Positions 35,879 to 44,978 are shown, counted from the first letter of the stretch. The stretch: 64,000 nucleotides of DNA from Hyphomicrobium sp. 12-62-95 (GCA_002279935.1 NCCZ01000005.1:124001-188000), one strand, 5' to 3'. The notes: generated from the letters alone by a model not told the origin. Program-made: numbers and translations.

Positions 35879-36274
35879 ATGAAACTTCTCACCAAAGCCC
35901 AATACGACAAGCTGCTCGAGAATGGCCGCCGCCAGGCCCCACTCAAAGGCACGGAAGGCGAACTCGATTTCGCGCCGGTCGTCAAACTCTTCAACGCCTA
36001 TGGTGCCGGAACGTGGCTCCTAACCGAACTCGATCCGGATGAGCCGGATATCGCCTGGGCTCTCGCAGATCTCGGCATGGGCTGCGCCGAGTTTGGCACG
36101 ATCAGCCTCTCTGAACTTGCAAGCCTGCGTCATCCGCTCGGATTTACATTGATCGAGCGTGACCGAAGCTGGGAAGCGAGCGCCCCCGTCTCGGCCTATA
36201 TCCGCGCTTCCGTGGAAGCCGGACACATCATCGACCATCTCCCGGCTGAGCAGCAATCCTCACAAGCGCTTTGA
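35879..36274 (+). CDS. DUF2958 protein
   Basis: 131 residues. MKLLTKAQYDKLLENGRRQ, VVKLFNAYGAGTWLLTELDPDEPDIAWALADLGMG and the ISLSEL block are typical of DUF2958, found almost only on plasmids and integrative elements next to ParB-like and SNO genes. Function unknown. A second, broken copy is at 29743. Downstream, at about 36296-36317, lies a GC-rich hairpin (CCCCGGG, GCAA, CCCGGGGG) without a T-run. Confidence 0.85.
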   Translation: MKLLTKAQYDKLLENGRRQAPLKGTEGELDFAPVVKLFNAYGAGTWLLTELDPDEPDIAWALADLGMGCAEFGTISLSELASLRHPLGFTLIERDRSWEASAPVSAYIRASVEAGHIIDHLPAEQQSSQAL

Positions 36275-36380
36275 GCGACCAGGAGAGATCAAACGTCCCC
36301 GGGGCAAGCCCGGGGGCGTTCAAGAGAGTGCATGCCAAGCCCCTAGCTTGAACACCAATTTACAATCGAAAGGAAACCCG

Positions 36381-38516
36381 ATGACCAAAGCTAAATCAAA
36401 ACCCAAAGCCCTCACCACTCCTGACGCACCGATCGCTCCGGTGCGCATCCATGACATCCGCCAGATCCCGCTGGATCAGCTTTTTGTTGATGACGCCAAT
36501 GTCCGGACCATCAAAAACGGCGTGAGCATCGACATGCTCGCCGATGACATTGCGTTTCGCGGCCTTTTACAGAGCCTGGCCGTTCGCCAACTCAACGATG
36601 AGAAAGGCTTGCCCACGAACCGCTTCGGCGTGATCGCGGGCGGACGCCGCCTGAAGGCGCTGCAAAAACTCGCCTTTGAAAAGCGCATCGATGGCTCGCA
36701 GACCATTCCCTGCATCGTCCGCGATGGCGACAATGCGACCGATGACAGCCTCGCTGAAAACGTCTTTCGCGAACAGCTCCATCCTCTCGATCAGTTCCAG
36801 GCGTTCAAGCAGCTGGCCGATCAAAACATCCCCGATTCCGAGATCGCCAAGCGCTACCATGTCTCTGAAAAATTCGTGCGCCAGCGCCTGAAGCTCGCCT
36901 CAGCGAGCCCCGCTCTGCTTCAGGCCTTCCAGGATGATGAGATCAGCCTGGAAAAGCTCGAAGCCTTCTGCGTCACGGATCATCATGAACGGCAAGAGGC
37001 CCTCCTCCAGCGCCTGCAGGATGGGCATGGCATGGGCGCCTATTCCATCCGTCAAGCGCTGACAGAAACATCCGTCGACGCCGATGACCCGCGCGCGCGT
37101 TATGTAGGCCTTGAGGCCTACCAAGCCGCGGGCGGCACGGTGATGAACGATCTGTTTCGCGAGGATTCAGGTCCCTGGCTCGAGGATGCGGCCCTTCTCG
37201 ATAAACTGGCCGCCGAGCAGATCGCCGCGGAGAAAGCCCGCATTCTGGCCACCGGCTACAAATGGGCCGAGATCACGCTCGATCCGCGTGAGGTCTGCGG
37301 TCTTAAGCGCAATCTCTCCCAGATCCCCAATCTCCCCTCGGGACTTTCAAAAGAAGAACGCGCAGAAGAGAAGGTGCTCTCGGCTGAATATGACGCTTTA
37401 AGCGAAAAGCAGGACTACGGGGACGAAGACGATCCCTTCACCGCGGAGGATCAGGCGCGGCTTGATGAGCTCCGGCCCATCCTTCTCGAATTCCGCAACC
37501 GCCCACCCAAGCTCTCGGTCAAGCAGATCGCACGCACAGGAGTCCTCATCAGCCTCGATGATGAGGGCGATCTTTGTATGGAATACGGCTACTTGCGCCC
37601 GGAAGACGTCAAAGAAGCCAAGAAAAAAGCCGCAACACCGTCACTCAGCGATGACGACAGCGTCGAGTGTCTCGCAGGAGACCATGACGCCGATGAATCC
37701 GAGAATGGCGACGAAGACTATGTGCGGGCTGATAACAATCCCGGGGCGGTCGTGGCCGGCAAGACCATCTCGGATTCCCTGGCCCGCGATTTGACCTCCT
37801 ATCGCACCATTGCTCTCCAAAACGCTGTCGCTCAGGATTTCAACATCGCCTTTCTCGGTTGCTTGCATGCTCTGTGCTCCAATCTCTTCCGGAGCGGTTC
37901 TTACAATAGCTGCGTGAAAATCTCGCCCAGCGAGCTGTTTTTGCGCGGCGTCGTCGGTCTTGAGGATTGGGCGACGTATAAGGAGGTCCAAGAACGCCAT
38001 CAAGCTTGGGGTGACCGTTTGCCCGGCCAGGGCGGCGCAGCGCTCTGGAATGCGCTCTGTGCCCTTTCACATGAGGAGCGGGCCGATCTCTTCGCCCATT
38101 GTGTGAGCCTCACCATTGATGCCGTCTACGGCAATCAAGGGCGGGGGTCCTCTGCCCAACACGCCGATCTGATGGCCGAAGCCGTCTCGCTCGATATGAA
38201 AACGGCTGGTTGGGAAAGCACGACCGAGACCTATTTCGGGCGCGTGAACAAAGAGCAGATCATCGAAGCCGTGCGCGAAGCAGCGCCGACCAAGGTGGCT
38301 CTCATCGAGCACCTGAAAAAGCCGGTCATGGCCAAGGAAGCCGAGCGCCTAGTCAAAGACACGGATTGGCTCCCGCCGCTGCTGCGCAGCCCCTACGCGC
38401 TCAAACCCGGTGAGACCGAAACGGACGTCCTTGAAACATCCGCTCCGGAGCCCGCCCCCCTGCCGGCCTTCCTGCAAGGCGGTCTCAACGGCTCAGCCGC
38501 GCCAACAGCGGCCTAA
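36381..38516 (+). CDS. Large ParB/RepB-like protein
   Basis: 711 residues from ATG 36381 (AAGGAAA at -10). Residues about 25-130 form a ParB N-terminal domain: IPLDQLFVDDANVR, GVIAGGRRLKALQKL and the DSLAENVFREQLHPLDQ box. A helix-turn-helix follows (IAKRYHVSEKFVRQRLKLA). The C-terminal 450 residues, with an acidic linker (DHDADESENGDEDY), are specific to plasmid ParB-like proteins of this group. No ParA is next to it, so a role in gene control or DNA handling is as likely as classical partition. Confidence 0.85.
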   Translation: MTKAKSKPKALTTPDAPIAPVRIHDIRQIPLDQLFVDDANVRTIKNGVSIDMLADDIAFRGLLQSLAVRQLNDEKGLPTNRFGVIAGGRRLKALQKLAFEKRIDGSQTIPCIVRDGDNATDDSLAENVFREQLHPLDQFQAFKQLADQNIPDSEIAKRYHVSEKFVRQRLKLASASPALLQAFQDDEISLEKLEAFCVTDHHERQEALLQRLQDGHGMGAYSIRQALTETSVDADDPRARYVGLEAYQAAGGTVMNDLFREDSGPWLEDAALLDKLAAEQIAAEKARILATGYKWAEITLDPREVCGLKRNLSQIPNLPSGLSKEERAEEKVLSAEYDALSEKQDYGDEDDPFTAEDQARLDELRPILLEFRNRPPKLSVKQIARTGVLISLDDEGDLCMEYGYLRPEDVKEAKKKAATPSLSDDDSVECLAGDHDADESENGDEDYVRADNNPGAVVAGKTISDSLARDLTSYRTIALQNAVAQDFNIAFLGCLHALCSNLFRSGSYNSCVKISPSELFLRGVVGLEDWATYKEVQERHQAWGDRLPGQGGAALWNALCALSHEERADLFAHCVSLTIDAVYGNQGRGSSAQHADLMAEAVSLDMKTAGWESTTETYFGRVNKEQIIEAVREAAPTKVALIEHLKKPVMAKEAERLVKDTDWLPPLLRSPYALKPGETETDVLETSAPEPAPLPAFLQGGLNGSAAPTAA

Positions 38517-38600
38517 ACCTTTCCCGGCGCGTGCGCATCGCTCCCCCACACAAAGCCATGCGCCGGGGAAACCCAAAACCAGAACAGAAAGGAATTCCCG

Positions 38601-38876
38601 ATGACAACAAACTCACCGGATCAGGAGGTGTGGATCACTCTGCGCTTGAAAGGCTCGGTGCCGCTCAGCGTCGATGCGCATAAAGCGGCGGACACAGTTG
38701 TGAAACGGGTCGAAGCGTTTCTCCTCCATGGCCCCACGGTCCATAAGCCTTCTCTCTGGCGGCGCTTCTTCGATCGAACCATAGGTGGTCTTGATTTTTC
38801 TCTGTGCCAGCCAGCCGAGCTCATTGAGATCGAGGAGGAAGCTGAGATTTACGATACGCGAGAAACCGTTTTGTAG
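38601..38876 (+). CDS. Small plasmid protein, unknown
   Basis: 91 residues, AAGGAA at -13. It opens with a beta strand pattern (EVWITLRLKGSVPLSV), then an amphipathic helix (HKAADTVVKRVEAFLL) and an acidic C-terminus. No family recognised; the ribosome binding site and terminator right after it support a real gene. Confidence 0.55.
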   Translation: MTTNSPDQEVWITLRLKGSVPLSVDAHKAADTVVKRVEAFLLHGPTVHKPSLWRRFFDRTIGGLDFSLCQPAELIEIEEEAEIYDTRETVL

Positions 38877-38917
38877 AGACCGTTCAGGAAATGCGCTCGC
38901 ACTTTACGTTCGTACCG

Positions 38918-38939
38918 CCCGGCACAGCCGGGCTTTTTT
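38918..38939 (+). terminator. Rho-independent terminator
   Basis: CCCGGC-ACA-GCCGGG followed by CTTTTTT, 40 bp after the preceding stop. Confidence 0.8.
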
Positions 38940-38976
38940 GTGTCTGAAACAGAAATCGCCTTGAAAGGAGACTGCC

Positions 38977-39381
38977 ATGGGATGGATCTTTTGCCCCCGG
39001 CCAACCGGAGTAACCGTCACGGAGTTCTTGCGCCGTGAATTTACGCAAAACCACGTTCCGAACGAAAAAACCGGCTTTGAAATTGTGCATGACCACGCCA
39101 CCCGAGAGGCCTACTTCGCCATCATCAAGCGCACTGATCCCGCCGGAGACATCCGCCACTTTTGCCTCGTCTGCCTGATCGAGGTCTCGGGCTCAGAGAT
39201 TGGCTATAAAGACATGACCGAGAGCATGGGCCCCAATATTCTCGCCCCTCTCTGCTTCTTCCAAAAACTTGAAGAGCTCATCCCCGAGCCTGATGGTCGC
39301 TATGCCATCGACTGGCGCGCCCGCTGCCGCGCGCATCATGGTTTGCCGGAGAAATTTGTGGGAGATGTATCATGCAGCTGA
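38977..39381 (+). CDS. DUF6927-like plasmid protein
   Basis: 134 residues with AAAGGAG at -7. MGWIFCPRPTGVTVTEFL, HFCLVCLIEV and IGYKDMTESMGPN match the DUF6927 pattern (GWLF..RP.G start, GYKDMDE-x-MGP middle). The C-terminus stops soon after RARCRAHHG, earlier than the decayed copy at 30090, whose tail continues another 65 residues, so this copy may be naturally short or truncated. Function unknown. Confidence 0.7.
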   Translation: MGWIFCPRPTGVTVTEFLRREFTQNHVPNEKTGFEIVHDHATREAYFAIIKRTDPAGDIRHFCLVCLIEVSGSEIGYKDMTESMGPNILAPLCFFQKLEELIPEPDGRYAIDWRARCRAHHGLPEKFVGDVSCS

Positions 39382-39587
39382 TCAAGCACGACTACGGCGG
39401 CCGCAAGCCCGCCCGCTATTATATTGATAGCCGGCGTGTCGCCCGCGACGCCTATGAGTTGGCCATCCTAGAAAACCGCGTTGGCCATGGCCAACACTGC
39501 TGTTTCGTAACGAAAATCATAAACAGAGTTCCGGGTTTCCAACACTCCGTGCATTTTTCCTGCCTCAGTTCAGCGAGGCTGGCATGA
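39372..39587 (+). CDS. Small plasmid protein overlapping its neighbours
   Basis: 71 residues: IKHDYGGRKPARYYIDSRRVARDAYELAILENR, then a CC pair. The ATG overlaps the end of the DUF6927-like gene by 10 bp and its own stop overlaps the next small gene as ATGA. These overlaps suggest translational coupling. I do not recognise the family. Confidence 0.55.
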   Translation: MQLIKHDYGGRKPARYYIDSRRVARDAYELAILENRVGHGQHCCFVTKIINRVPGFQHSVHFSCLSSARLA

Positions 39588-39751
39588 CAACGTTTTTTCA
39601 TGTCGTCTCCCGCAATTTCGGTGGGACGTATTCGCTTTGCTTTTCTGGGACCCGCGCCGCATGCCGCCGCTGGATCATGGGCCGGCATCGCCACATCCCA
39701 CCTTTTTACGCCGTTACCCGCCGCACCAAAGATTATCACAAATGCTTTTGA
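39584..39751 (+). CDS. 55-residue Arg-rich protein
   Basis: Begins MTTFFHVVSRNFGGTYSLCF and ends RRTKDYHKCF. The ATGA overlap with the preceding gene and the lack of any other frame here support it. Basic (nine Arg plus Lys and His) with three Cys. Unknown function. Confidence 0.45.
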   Translation: MTTFFHVVSRNFGGTYSLCFSGTRAACRRWIMGRHRHIPPFYAVTRRTKDYHKCF

Positions 39752-39758
39752 GAGGATT

Positions 39759-40394
39759 CTAACCTTGCCGCGCATTTTGCTGGGCCATGGCCGCCCTCAA
39801 TGAAGCCTCAGCGGAGGCGACCGTGCCCTCTTTTAGATATAACTGTAGTCCTTTTTGGACCAACTCGACGTTGGCCGAAATTTCCCTCACCCATTCTTCT
39901 CGGCGTGGGTCCTGCGGGTCACGCAGATAACACAGCACGGCCCAAAACAACCGGCCCTTTACAGATTTCAACACCTTCAATATCGAATCCGGCATTTCGA
40001 TCCTCGAGAGCCCCGGCAACAAGCGAAAAAGTCGCTGAGCATCCCCTTCTTCGCCCAAGGTGCCGATTTCTATCAAGCCGCGTATTTCGTTCAACACAGT
40101 AGTCAACGTCATCTCTTCAGGCAGGCTATGTTTGTGAGCAAGGTGAAAGGCTCGCTCCTGGTGTTCCGCGATCGGTATTTGTCCATCCACTGCTTCCATC
40201 ACGTGCCGGATCTCGTTGAGTGCATCTTGCGTCAGCGAACCGTCTTGAACGCTGCGTTCCGCGCGCAACGCCGCTATCTGCAACGCCCGGTAGATCAATT
40301 CGTCCTCTCCCAACAACGGCGCCTTACTCGCACGCAAATCATAAGAAACGCTTCCTTTGTCCTTGCCGGGTCGTCTCGCCGTTTCCTTTGTCAT
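39759..40394 (-). CDS. Hypothetical protein
   Basis: 211 residues from ATG 40394 (GGAAAG upstream; a TTG at 40400 is the alternative). Helical and charged, with no Cys besides one in AVLCYLRD. Segments EDELIYRALQIAALRAERS and AIRHVMEAVDG-like helices suggest an all-alpha fold. It runs opposite to the backbone genes and may be a later arrival. No family recognised. Confidence 0.55.
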   Translation of the reverse strand: MTKETARRPGKDKGSVSYDLRASKAPLLGEDELIYRALQIAALRAERSVQDGSLTQDALNEIRHVMEAVDGQIPIAEHQERAFHLAHKHSLPEEMTLTTVLNEIRGLIEIGTLGEEGDAQRLFRLLPGLSRIEMPDSILKVLKSVKGRLFWAVLCYLRDPQDPRREEWVREISANVELVQKGLQLYLKEGTVASAEASLRAAMAQQNARQG

Positions 40395-40641
40395 GACCAA
40401 GCACTTTCCTTACGTTCGTGAAGAATTGCCATGCGTTAAGCTCCCCAAATGACCAATCCTTACAATCATGCGGATTTTTCGGGGCGCCTCCAGCGAAACC
40501 ACTGGACCGCGCCCTATCGCGCGTCCAACGCGCGACCGAGCCCGCTGGGGCGGTCTCGTCCCATTCGGGTTACGGTCGCTGGCGCAAGCGTGCTGGATCC
40601 TTCATTTACCGGCCCGGGTCATTTTGGTCGAGTGGATCTCA

Positions 40642-40938
40642 TCACTGAGCCTGCTCGAGCCACCGCATGAAAATCCACCCAACCGCATAGGACGCTGCGA
40701 GCGCAAGCATGTTGAGCACCACGTGCGAACCGAACGATAACAACAAAATCCAATCCCTTGGCAGAGATTGAAAGCGTTCTACCAGCTCCCGGTGCTGCCC
40801 GCGATCAGCCACAAACAGCAACAACACGCTCAAACTCAAGACGCTCAAAAGCGCCGGGACGGACAAGGCCCCTGCGAGGCAGGCTGTCAGGAAGATGCTG
40901 AATTCTCCGGCTAGCTGGAACCGCGTGCGCTCGCGCAT
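40642..40938 (-). CDS. Small membrane protein
   Basis: 98 residues from ATG 40938. Three hydrophobic segments (IFLTACLAGALSVPALLSVLSL, LLLFVADRG region, VVLNMLALAASYAVGWIFM) point to an inner-membrane protein. GGGGG sits upstream of the start. No family recognised. Confidence 0.5.
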   Translation of the reverse strand: MRERTRFQLAGEFSIFLTACLAGALSVPALLSVLSLSVLLLFVADRGQHRELVERFQSLPRDWILLLSFGSHVVLNMLALAASYAVGWIFMRWLEQAQ

Positions 40939-41055
40939 TGCCGATGCCCCCTGCTCACGTCGCCTTTCACGATACAAACAGTTCTGCCGTACGGAAAGAG
41001 AAAGAGAGGGCCGCCTGCGGAAGAGAATTATAACCCAGACCCAGAAAGAACCACC

Positions 41056-41487
41056 ATGAGCGAACGCAGTGTAAACCAGCCTCTGATCCACGCCGTCCAG
41101 CTTACCATCATATGCTGCCTAGAGGCCCTTACGGGCACCTGGGATCGTACCGATGACGGCTTTATTGATCTCATCGAACAAGCCGAACGAGCTCTGGCCA
41201 GCGTTGGATCCCGATGCGAGCCTCATGACTATGCAGACACAGGGGCTCAGGAGCTCGCGCACCTTTATCACGCTGCACGCGGGATAGGGATACAAGCGCC
41301 GGCGCAGCCAGCAGCCGTCTACGACCATGCCTTCAACATCGCGTTTTCACTGCGATCCAATGCTCCGAACGGATCCGACGTTACGGCTGCTGATATCAGA
41401 TCCGCCATGCTCGAACGGTTGGCGAGCCTTACGGACGATGAACTTCTAGAAGCCACGGGCGCGCCGTTTGATAGCTACGAAACCTAG
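41056..41487 (+). CDS. Hypothetical plasmid protein
   Basis: 143 residues, helical, with repeated Ala-rich helices (ALASVGSR, ELAHLYHAARGIG) and an acidic end (LASLTDDELLEATGAPFD). AGAAAGAACC precedes the ATG. No catalytic motif seen. Confidence 0.55.
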   Translation: MSERSVNQPLIHAVQLTIICCLEALTGTWDRTDDGFIDLIEQAERALASVGSRCEPHDYADTGAQELAHLYHAARGIGIQAPAQPAAVYDHAFNIAFSLRSNAPNGSDVTAADIRSAMLERLASLTDDELLEATGAPFDSYET

Positions 41488-41526
41488 AAATACTCAATAT
41501 GCATTATGAATATAAAATAAGTCATT

Positions 41527-41556
41527 TTGACAAACCTTGTCATAGTACCATATAAT
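41527..41556 (+). promoter_or_regulatory. Consensus sigma-70 promoter of the ParDE module
   Basis: TTGACA (41527-41532) and TATAAT (41551-41556), both exact consensus, 18 bp apart, 18 bp before the antitoxin start. Confidence 0.75.
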
Positions 41557-41574
41557 AAAAATGAGGAACAGATC

Positions 41575-41826
41575 ATGACAACAATGAATATATCACTTCC
41601 AGCACCGCTGAAAGAATGGGTAACAGCGCAGCAAGCCAGCGGGCGATATAGCAATGCGTCCGACTACGTGCGCGATCTGATCCGGCGCGATCAAGAAAAA
41701 ATTGCAGAGACCGCACACTTGCAACAATTGGTCGATGAGGGCCTGGCAAGCGGAGTGAGCGAACTCACCGTCGAAGACATTCTTGCGCAGGCTGTGAAGA
41801 CCTATGAACAACAAAAGCCGCTATAG
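41575..41826 (+). CDS. parD: ParD-type antitoxin
   Basis: 83 residues from ATG 41575 with GAGGAA at -8. MTTMNISLPAPLKEWVTAQQASGRYSNASDYVRDLIRRDQ is a textbook ParD/CopG-like RHH domain; the acidic C-terminus should bind ParE. It overlaps parE by 23 bp and is driven by a consensus promoter, as expected for an abundant, labile antitoxin that represses its own operon. Confidence 0.9.
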   Translation: MTTMNISLPAPLKEWVTAQQASGRYSNASDYVRDLIRRDQEKIAETAHLQQLVDEGLASGVSELTVEDILAQAVKTYEQQKPL

Positions 41827-42124
41827 ATTATCCAAGCGTGCTGCTGAAACTCTCGGGGACATTTTCAGCCACACCTTGCATCATTTCGGTTTGGCACAGG
41901 CCCAGGACTACTCCAATAGCCTGCTCAACACCTTCCATATAATTGCCGACAACCCCGAGTTGGGCCGTTTGCATAGCGATTTATCACCGCCTGCTCGCGT
42001 CCATCCCCACCGGCAACACGTACTCTTGTACATCTTGGACGAGGGTGGCCTGCCGCACATCATACAAATTTACAACGCGCGGCAAAACTGGAAGCAGCGA
42101 CATAGCACGACAGCATCTGAATAA
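41804..42124 (+). CDS. parE: ParE/RelE-family toxin
   Basis: 106 residues. YRLSKRAAETLGDIFSHTLHHFG, NPELGRLHSDLSPPARVHPHRQHVLLYIL and IIQIYNARQNWKQR follow the ParE fold. ParE toxins poison DNA gyrase. With ParD it forms a plasmid-stabilising module placed inside the backbone. Confidence 0.9.
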   Translation: MNNKSRYRLSKRAAETLGDIFSHTLHHFGLAQAQDYSNSLLNTFHIIADNPELGRLHSDLSPPARVHPHRQHVLLYILDEGGLPHIIQIYNARQNWKQRHSTTASE

Positions 42125-42202
42125 GAGGAGAGCGATGTTTCCGGCCCGGGTAGATCCGGGCCGATGCTGAGAGATGTCCGGGACAACGAAAGGAGCCCTC
42201 TC

Positions 42203-42559
42203 ATGACCCATCCCATCTTCCACGCCGAATCCTCGGCCCGCCTCTTCGGCGGCAAGGCTGAGGATTACATCGCCATACACAGTTGGTTCGATCAAACGAA
42301 AGAAAGCTTTGCAGACTTCCGGCACCGGGCCCTGCGCCATCACGCCGAGGGCATTTTTGAATGCGAGCGTGTCTTTGGCGTCCACATCACCAATAGCGTC
42401 GGCAAGAAGGTGCCGGTTCGCTATATCGGCGAGCAGCACGTCACCGAAGATTGCGGACGCATCCCAACCGTCGCGGACTGGCTCTCCAAAATCCAGCCTG
42501 AGCCCTGGATGGCGCGCGCCACCAAAGTGGGCGCTCACTCCGGGAGGGCCGCGGCATGA
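42203..42559 (+). CDS. DUF6915 protein
   Basis: 118 residues from ATG 42203 with AAAGGAG at -12. MTHPIFHAESSARLFGGKAEDYIAIHSWFDQTKESFADFRHRALRHHAEGIF and YIGEQHVTEDCGRIPTVADWL are the family core, seen in phage and plasmid proteins of unknown function; conserved His residues could bind metal. It overlaps the next gene as ATGA. Confidence 0.8.
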   Translation: MTHPIFHAESSARLFGGKAEDYIAIHSWFDQTKESFADFRHRALRHHAEGIFECERVFGVHITNSVGKKVPVRYIGEQHVTEDCGRIPTVADWLSKIQPEPWMARATKVGAHSGRAAA

Positions 42560-43674
42560 CTTTTACAACGACCGATGCCCGACTCGCGGCACTGCCCCAT
42601 AAAATCTCCCAACCCCTGGCCTCTCTGACCTCTGCGGGTCAAATAGACGAGGGGTTTCTCGAAATCCTGCTCGATGCGGCGGAACTCTCAGGCGATGACA
42701 AGCGTCTCCTGGGCTTCGCCGCAGGCTACCTGCACATGGCCAAAGATGGCGTGCCCGTCGAGGACGTCATTCGCATGGCCAAACGCCAAAAGCGGCGCAT
42801 CAACCTCGGCTGGTCACCCGCCCGGTGGAAAAATGAGCACAACAAGCTCTCCCGCGCCGAAACCCTCGCTCGCCTGTCCGCATCCAATCAATTCTATGAC
42901 CTCAGCGCCTATGATGAACACCTGCCCGATGCCGCACGCAAAGCCCTCATCCGATGCAGCAAGCGTCTGGGCCTCGAAGGACTGCGCCAGCGCCATTGCG
43001 TAGCCAGCTACCACGACCGCATCATTAATGGGGGATGCGCCATTGCCTCGGTGATCGTCGAGCGCCAGCGCTGGACCGTGCAGCTCGAGCGAACTTGGAT
43101 CGAGGACAAGCCGCTGGCGATCACCCAGATCAAGACCCGGCTTAATGGCATCGCCCCGCCCGGTATCCGACGCAAGATCCATGAGTTCATGGGCCTGGCC
43201 CTCCCGGGCGGCGAGTTCGTTTCCGATAGCGTCCCTAACTATGTCTATCTCGAAAACCTCAGACATGTGCTCCCCGTGCTCGACCGACAAGGGATCGAGC
43301 GCGTCACCATCACCTTCTCTGGATCCGGCGACTCCGGGGCCATTGACTGGGCCTACTTCACGCCAGAACAACCGGAGGAGTTTCATCAAACGCGAGTCGA
43401 GCAGTTGAGAAGCAACAGCGTCTATGAAAATGACCGGTGGCGCAAAGGCCTTGTGTCAGAAAGCATGACGCTCAAAGAAGCGCTCTATAACATCACCGAT
43501 GACTACCTCGAAGAAACCGGCGTCAATTGGTACGATAATGACGGCGGCTATGGCGAACTCGAGATCGATGTGGCGGCCCGCAGCGTCTCCCTCGATGTCA
43601 ATGTGAACTTCACGGAATCGACCAACGAATATTGTGAAACCAAATGCATCGATACAGGTGAGGTCGATCTCTAA
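42556..43674 (+). CDS. PcfJ-like protein with C-terminal DUF6878-like domain
   Basis: 372 residues. The first part carries a PcfJ-like core (LRQRHCVASYHDRIINGGCAIASV, RWTVQLE). The C-terminal 130 residues (VTITFSGSGDSGAIDWAYF, GYGELEIDVAARSVSLDVNVNF) resemble DUF6878, normally a separate plasmid protein. PcfJ is named for a conjugative-plasmid gene of unknown function. The join of the two in one chain is notable. Starts in an ATGA overlap with the DUF6915 gene and ends at a terminator. Confidence 0.65.
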   Translation: MTFTTTDARLAALPHKISQPLASLTSAGQIDEGFLEILLDAAELSGDDKRLLGFAAGYLHMAKDGVPVEDVIRMAKRQKRRINLGWSPARWKNEHNKLSRAETLARLSASNQFYDLSAYDEHLPDAARKALIRCSKRLGLEGLRQRHCVASYHDRIINGGCAIASVIVERQRWTVQLERTWIEDKPLAITQIKTRLNGIAPPGIRRKIHEFMGLALPGGEFVSDSVPNYVYLENLRHVLPVLDRQGIERVTITFSGSGDSGAIDWAYFTPEQPEEFHQTRVEQLRSNSVYENDRWRKGLVSESMTLKEALYNITDDYLEETGVNWYDNDGGYGELEIDVAARSVSLDVNVNFTESTNEYCETKCIDTGEVDL

Positions 43675-43699
43675 GCAAGCCTAACTCATCGAAACCCAA

Positions 43700-43722
43700 G
43701 GCCCGCTCTTCGCGGGCCTTTT
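43700..43722 (+). terminator. Rho-independent terminator
   Basis: GGCCCGC-TCTTC-GCGGGCC followed by TTTTGCG. Confidence 0.8.
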
Positions 43723-43751
43723 GCGTTTATCAACCCTCGAAAGGACATTCC

Positions 43752-44183
43752 ATGACCACAGGACATTCTGAAAACGCCAAGACCGTCATCTTCTGCTCCC
43801 GCACCGCGCATGCCATCGACATCCTCGCCCCCTACCAAGACGGCGCTACGCGCATAGCGGCGCTCGCCGCCGAATACGGCCCCGATCTAACTCTGCTGTC
43901 ACCGACCGAAGCGCTCGAGCGGTTTGAAGCGCCGTTTATCTCAGATGTGGAAGAAATCGGCGAAGATCGCTTTCACGAGATGCTGAATATCCTCCCACCC
44001 GCCGGCTGGAAGACCGACAGCGATGGGGAAAGCTTCAAGATGTGCGAATTTACTTGCGGGCGCATCACAGCCATTTTCGTGCGTATTGGGCAGCGCTATG
44101 CGACCTTCTCAGATCGTATGTCGACACCGCACAGGGAATGCTGCCGGCGTGCGGCAGAATATTTTCAGCCAATCACGAGATAG
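43752..44183 (+). CDS. Plasmid protein (DUF1419-like)
   Basis: 143 residues, AAAGGA at -10. MLNILPPAGWKTDSDGESFKMCEFTCGRITAIFVRIGQRYATFSD follows the pattern of alphaproteobacterial plasmid proteins of the DUF1419 type; the assignment is from memory of the pattern. Function unknown. Confidence 0.6.
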   Translation: MTTGHSENAKTVIFCSRTAHAIDILAPYQDGATRIAALAAEYGPDLTLLSPTEALERFEAPFISDVEEIGEDRFHEMLNILPPAGWKTDSDGESFKMCEFTCGRITAIFVRIGQRYATFSDRMSTPHRECCRRAAEYFQPITR

Positions 44184-44299
44184 TCCGCGTTAGACCGACA
44201 ATCCCACATTTGATTTTTTGTCAAAATGTGAAACATAACGATTTTCAAATTTGCGAAATTATTATTTTACACATATAATAATAAATATAAGGAAAGGGA

Positions 44300-44560
44300 A
44301 TGCTTATGGATAAACAAGAAATTTATGAAACGACGCTCGTCAGACTGCGCCGGTCCTCCCAGATCACATTGCCGCTCGACATTCGTGAAGCTGCCAAAAT
44401 CCATGATGGCGACTATCTCGAAGCCAGCGTCACCGACGACGGAATCCTCCTTCGCCCCGTTACGGTCAGGGCCAGACATCCAAGCCGTTCGGACGACGCC
44501 CTCATTCAATCCGTGGTCGATGGGGTGCGAAGAGACTATGCCCAAGAACGCCGTCATTGA
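44300..44560 (+). CDS. AbrB-family antitoxin
   Basis: 86 residues, AAGGAAAGGG upstream. LVRLRRSSQITLPLDIREAAKIHDGDYLEASVTDDGILLRPV is a SpoVT/AbrB swapped-hairpin DNA-binding domain. It overlaps the PIN gene by 23 bp, a VapBC-like arrangement. It should bind the AT-rich promoter at 44200-44290 and silence the toxin. Confidence 0.85.
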   Translation: MLMDKQEIYETTLVRLRRSSQITLPLDIREAAKIHDGDYLEASVTDDGILLRPVTVRARHPSRSDDALIQSVVDGVRRDYAQERRH

Positions 44561-44978
44561 CGCATCGGTCCTGGTCAGCGCCTTTCTGTTTCCTGAGAGT
44601 ATCCCAGCACAAGTCTTGGCTCTTGGGGATCAAGGTATGTGCGCACTCCACGCCTCTGAAATTTTAATCGAAGAGGTACGTCGCGCTCTGCAAAAGCCAA
44701 AGCTGATCCGCAACTACGCTTACAGCACGCACGAGGCTGAGACTTGGATGCTGTCGCTGCGGGATCGCCTTTTCATCATTGAACACCCACTGCCAATCAT
44801 CGAGAACGGTTGCCGTGACCCCGACGATGATCATGTGCTCGCGGCCGCAAAAGTCTCAGGCGCGCGTGCCATCATTACGGGTGACCTTGATCTCCTAAGC
44901 CTCGGGACGTTTCAAGACATTGAGATTATGAACCCGCGTCATTATCTCAAACGCCTTGAGACCTTAACCGCTAAATGA
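44538..44978 (+). CDS. PIN-domain toxin (COG1569 type)
   Basis: 146 residues. Asp8 (VIDASVLVSAF), Glu46, the DPDDDHVLAAAK cluster (94-98) and Asp116 (ITGDLDLL) form the PIN active site. Same COG1569-like group as the toxin at 769, but paired with AbrB instead of an RHH antitoxin. Confidence 0.88.
   Translation: MPKNAVIDASVLVSAFLFPESIPAQVLALGDQGMCALHASEILIEEVRRALQKPKLIRNYAYSTHEAETWMLSLRDRLFIIEHPLPIIENGCRDPDDDHVLAAAKVSGARAIITGDLDLLSLGTFQDIEIMNPRHYLKRLETLTAK

Noticed and set aside
40449..40670. 73-residue plus-strand frame
   Set aside because: No good ribosome binding site or recognised motif, and its 3' end overlaps the convergent membrane-protein gene.
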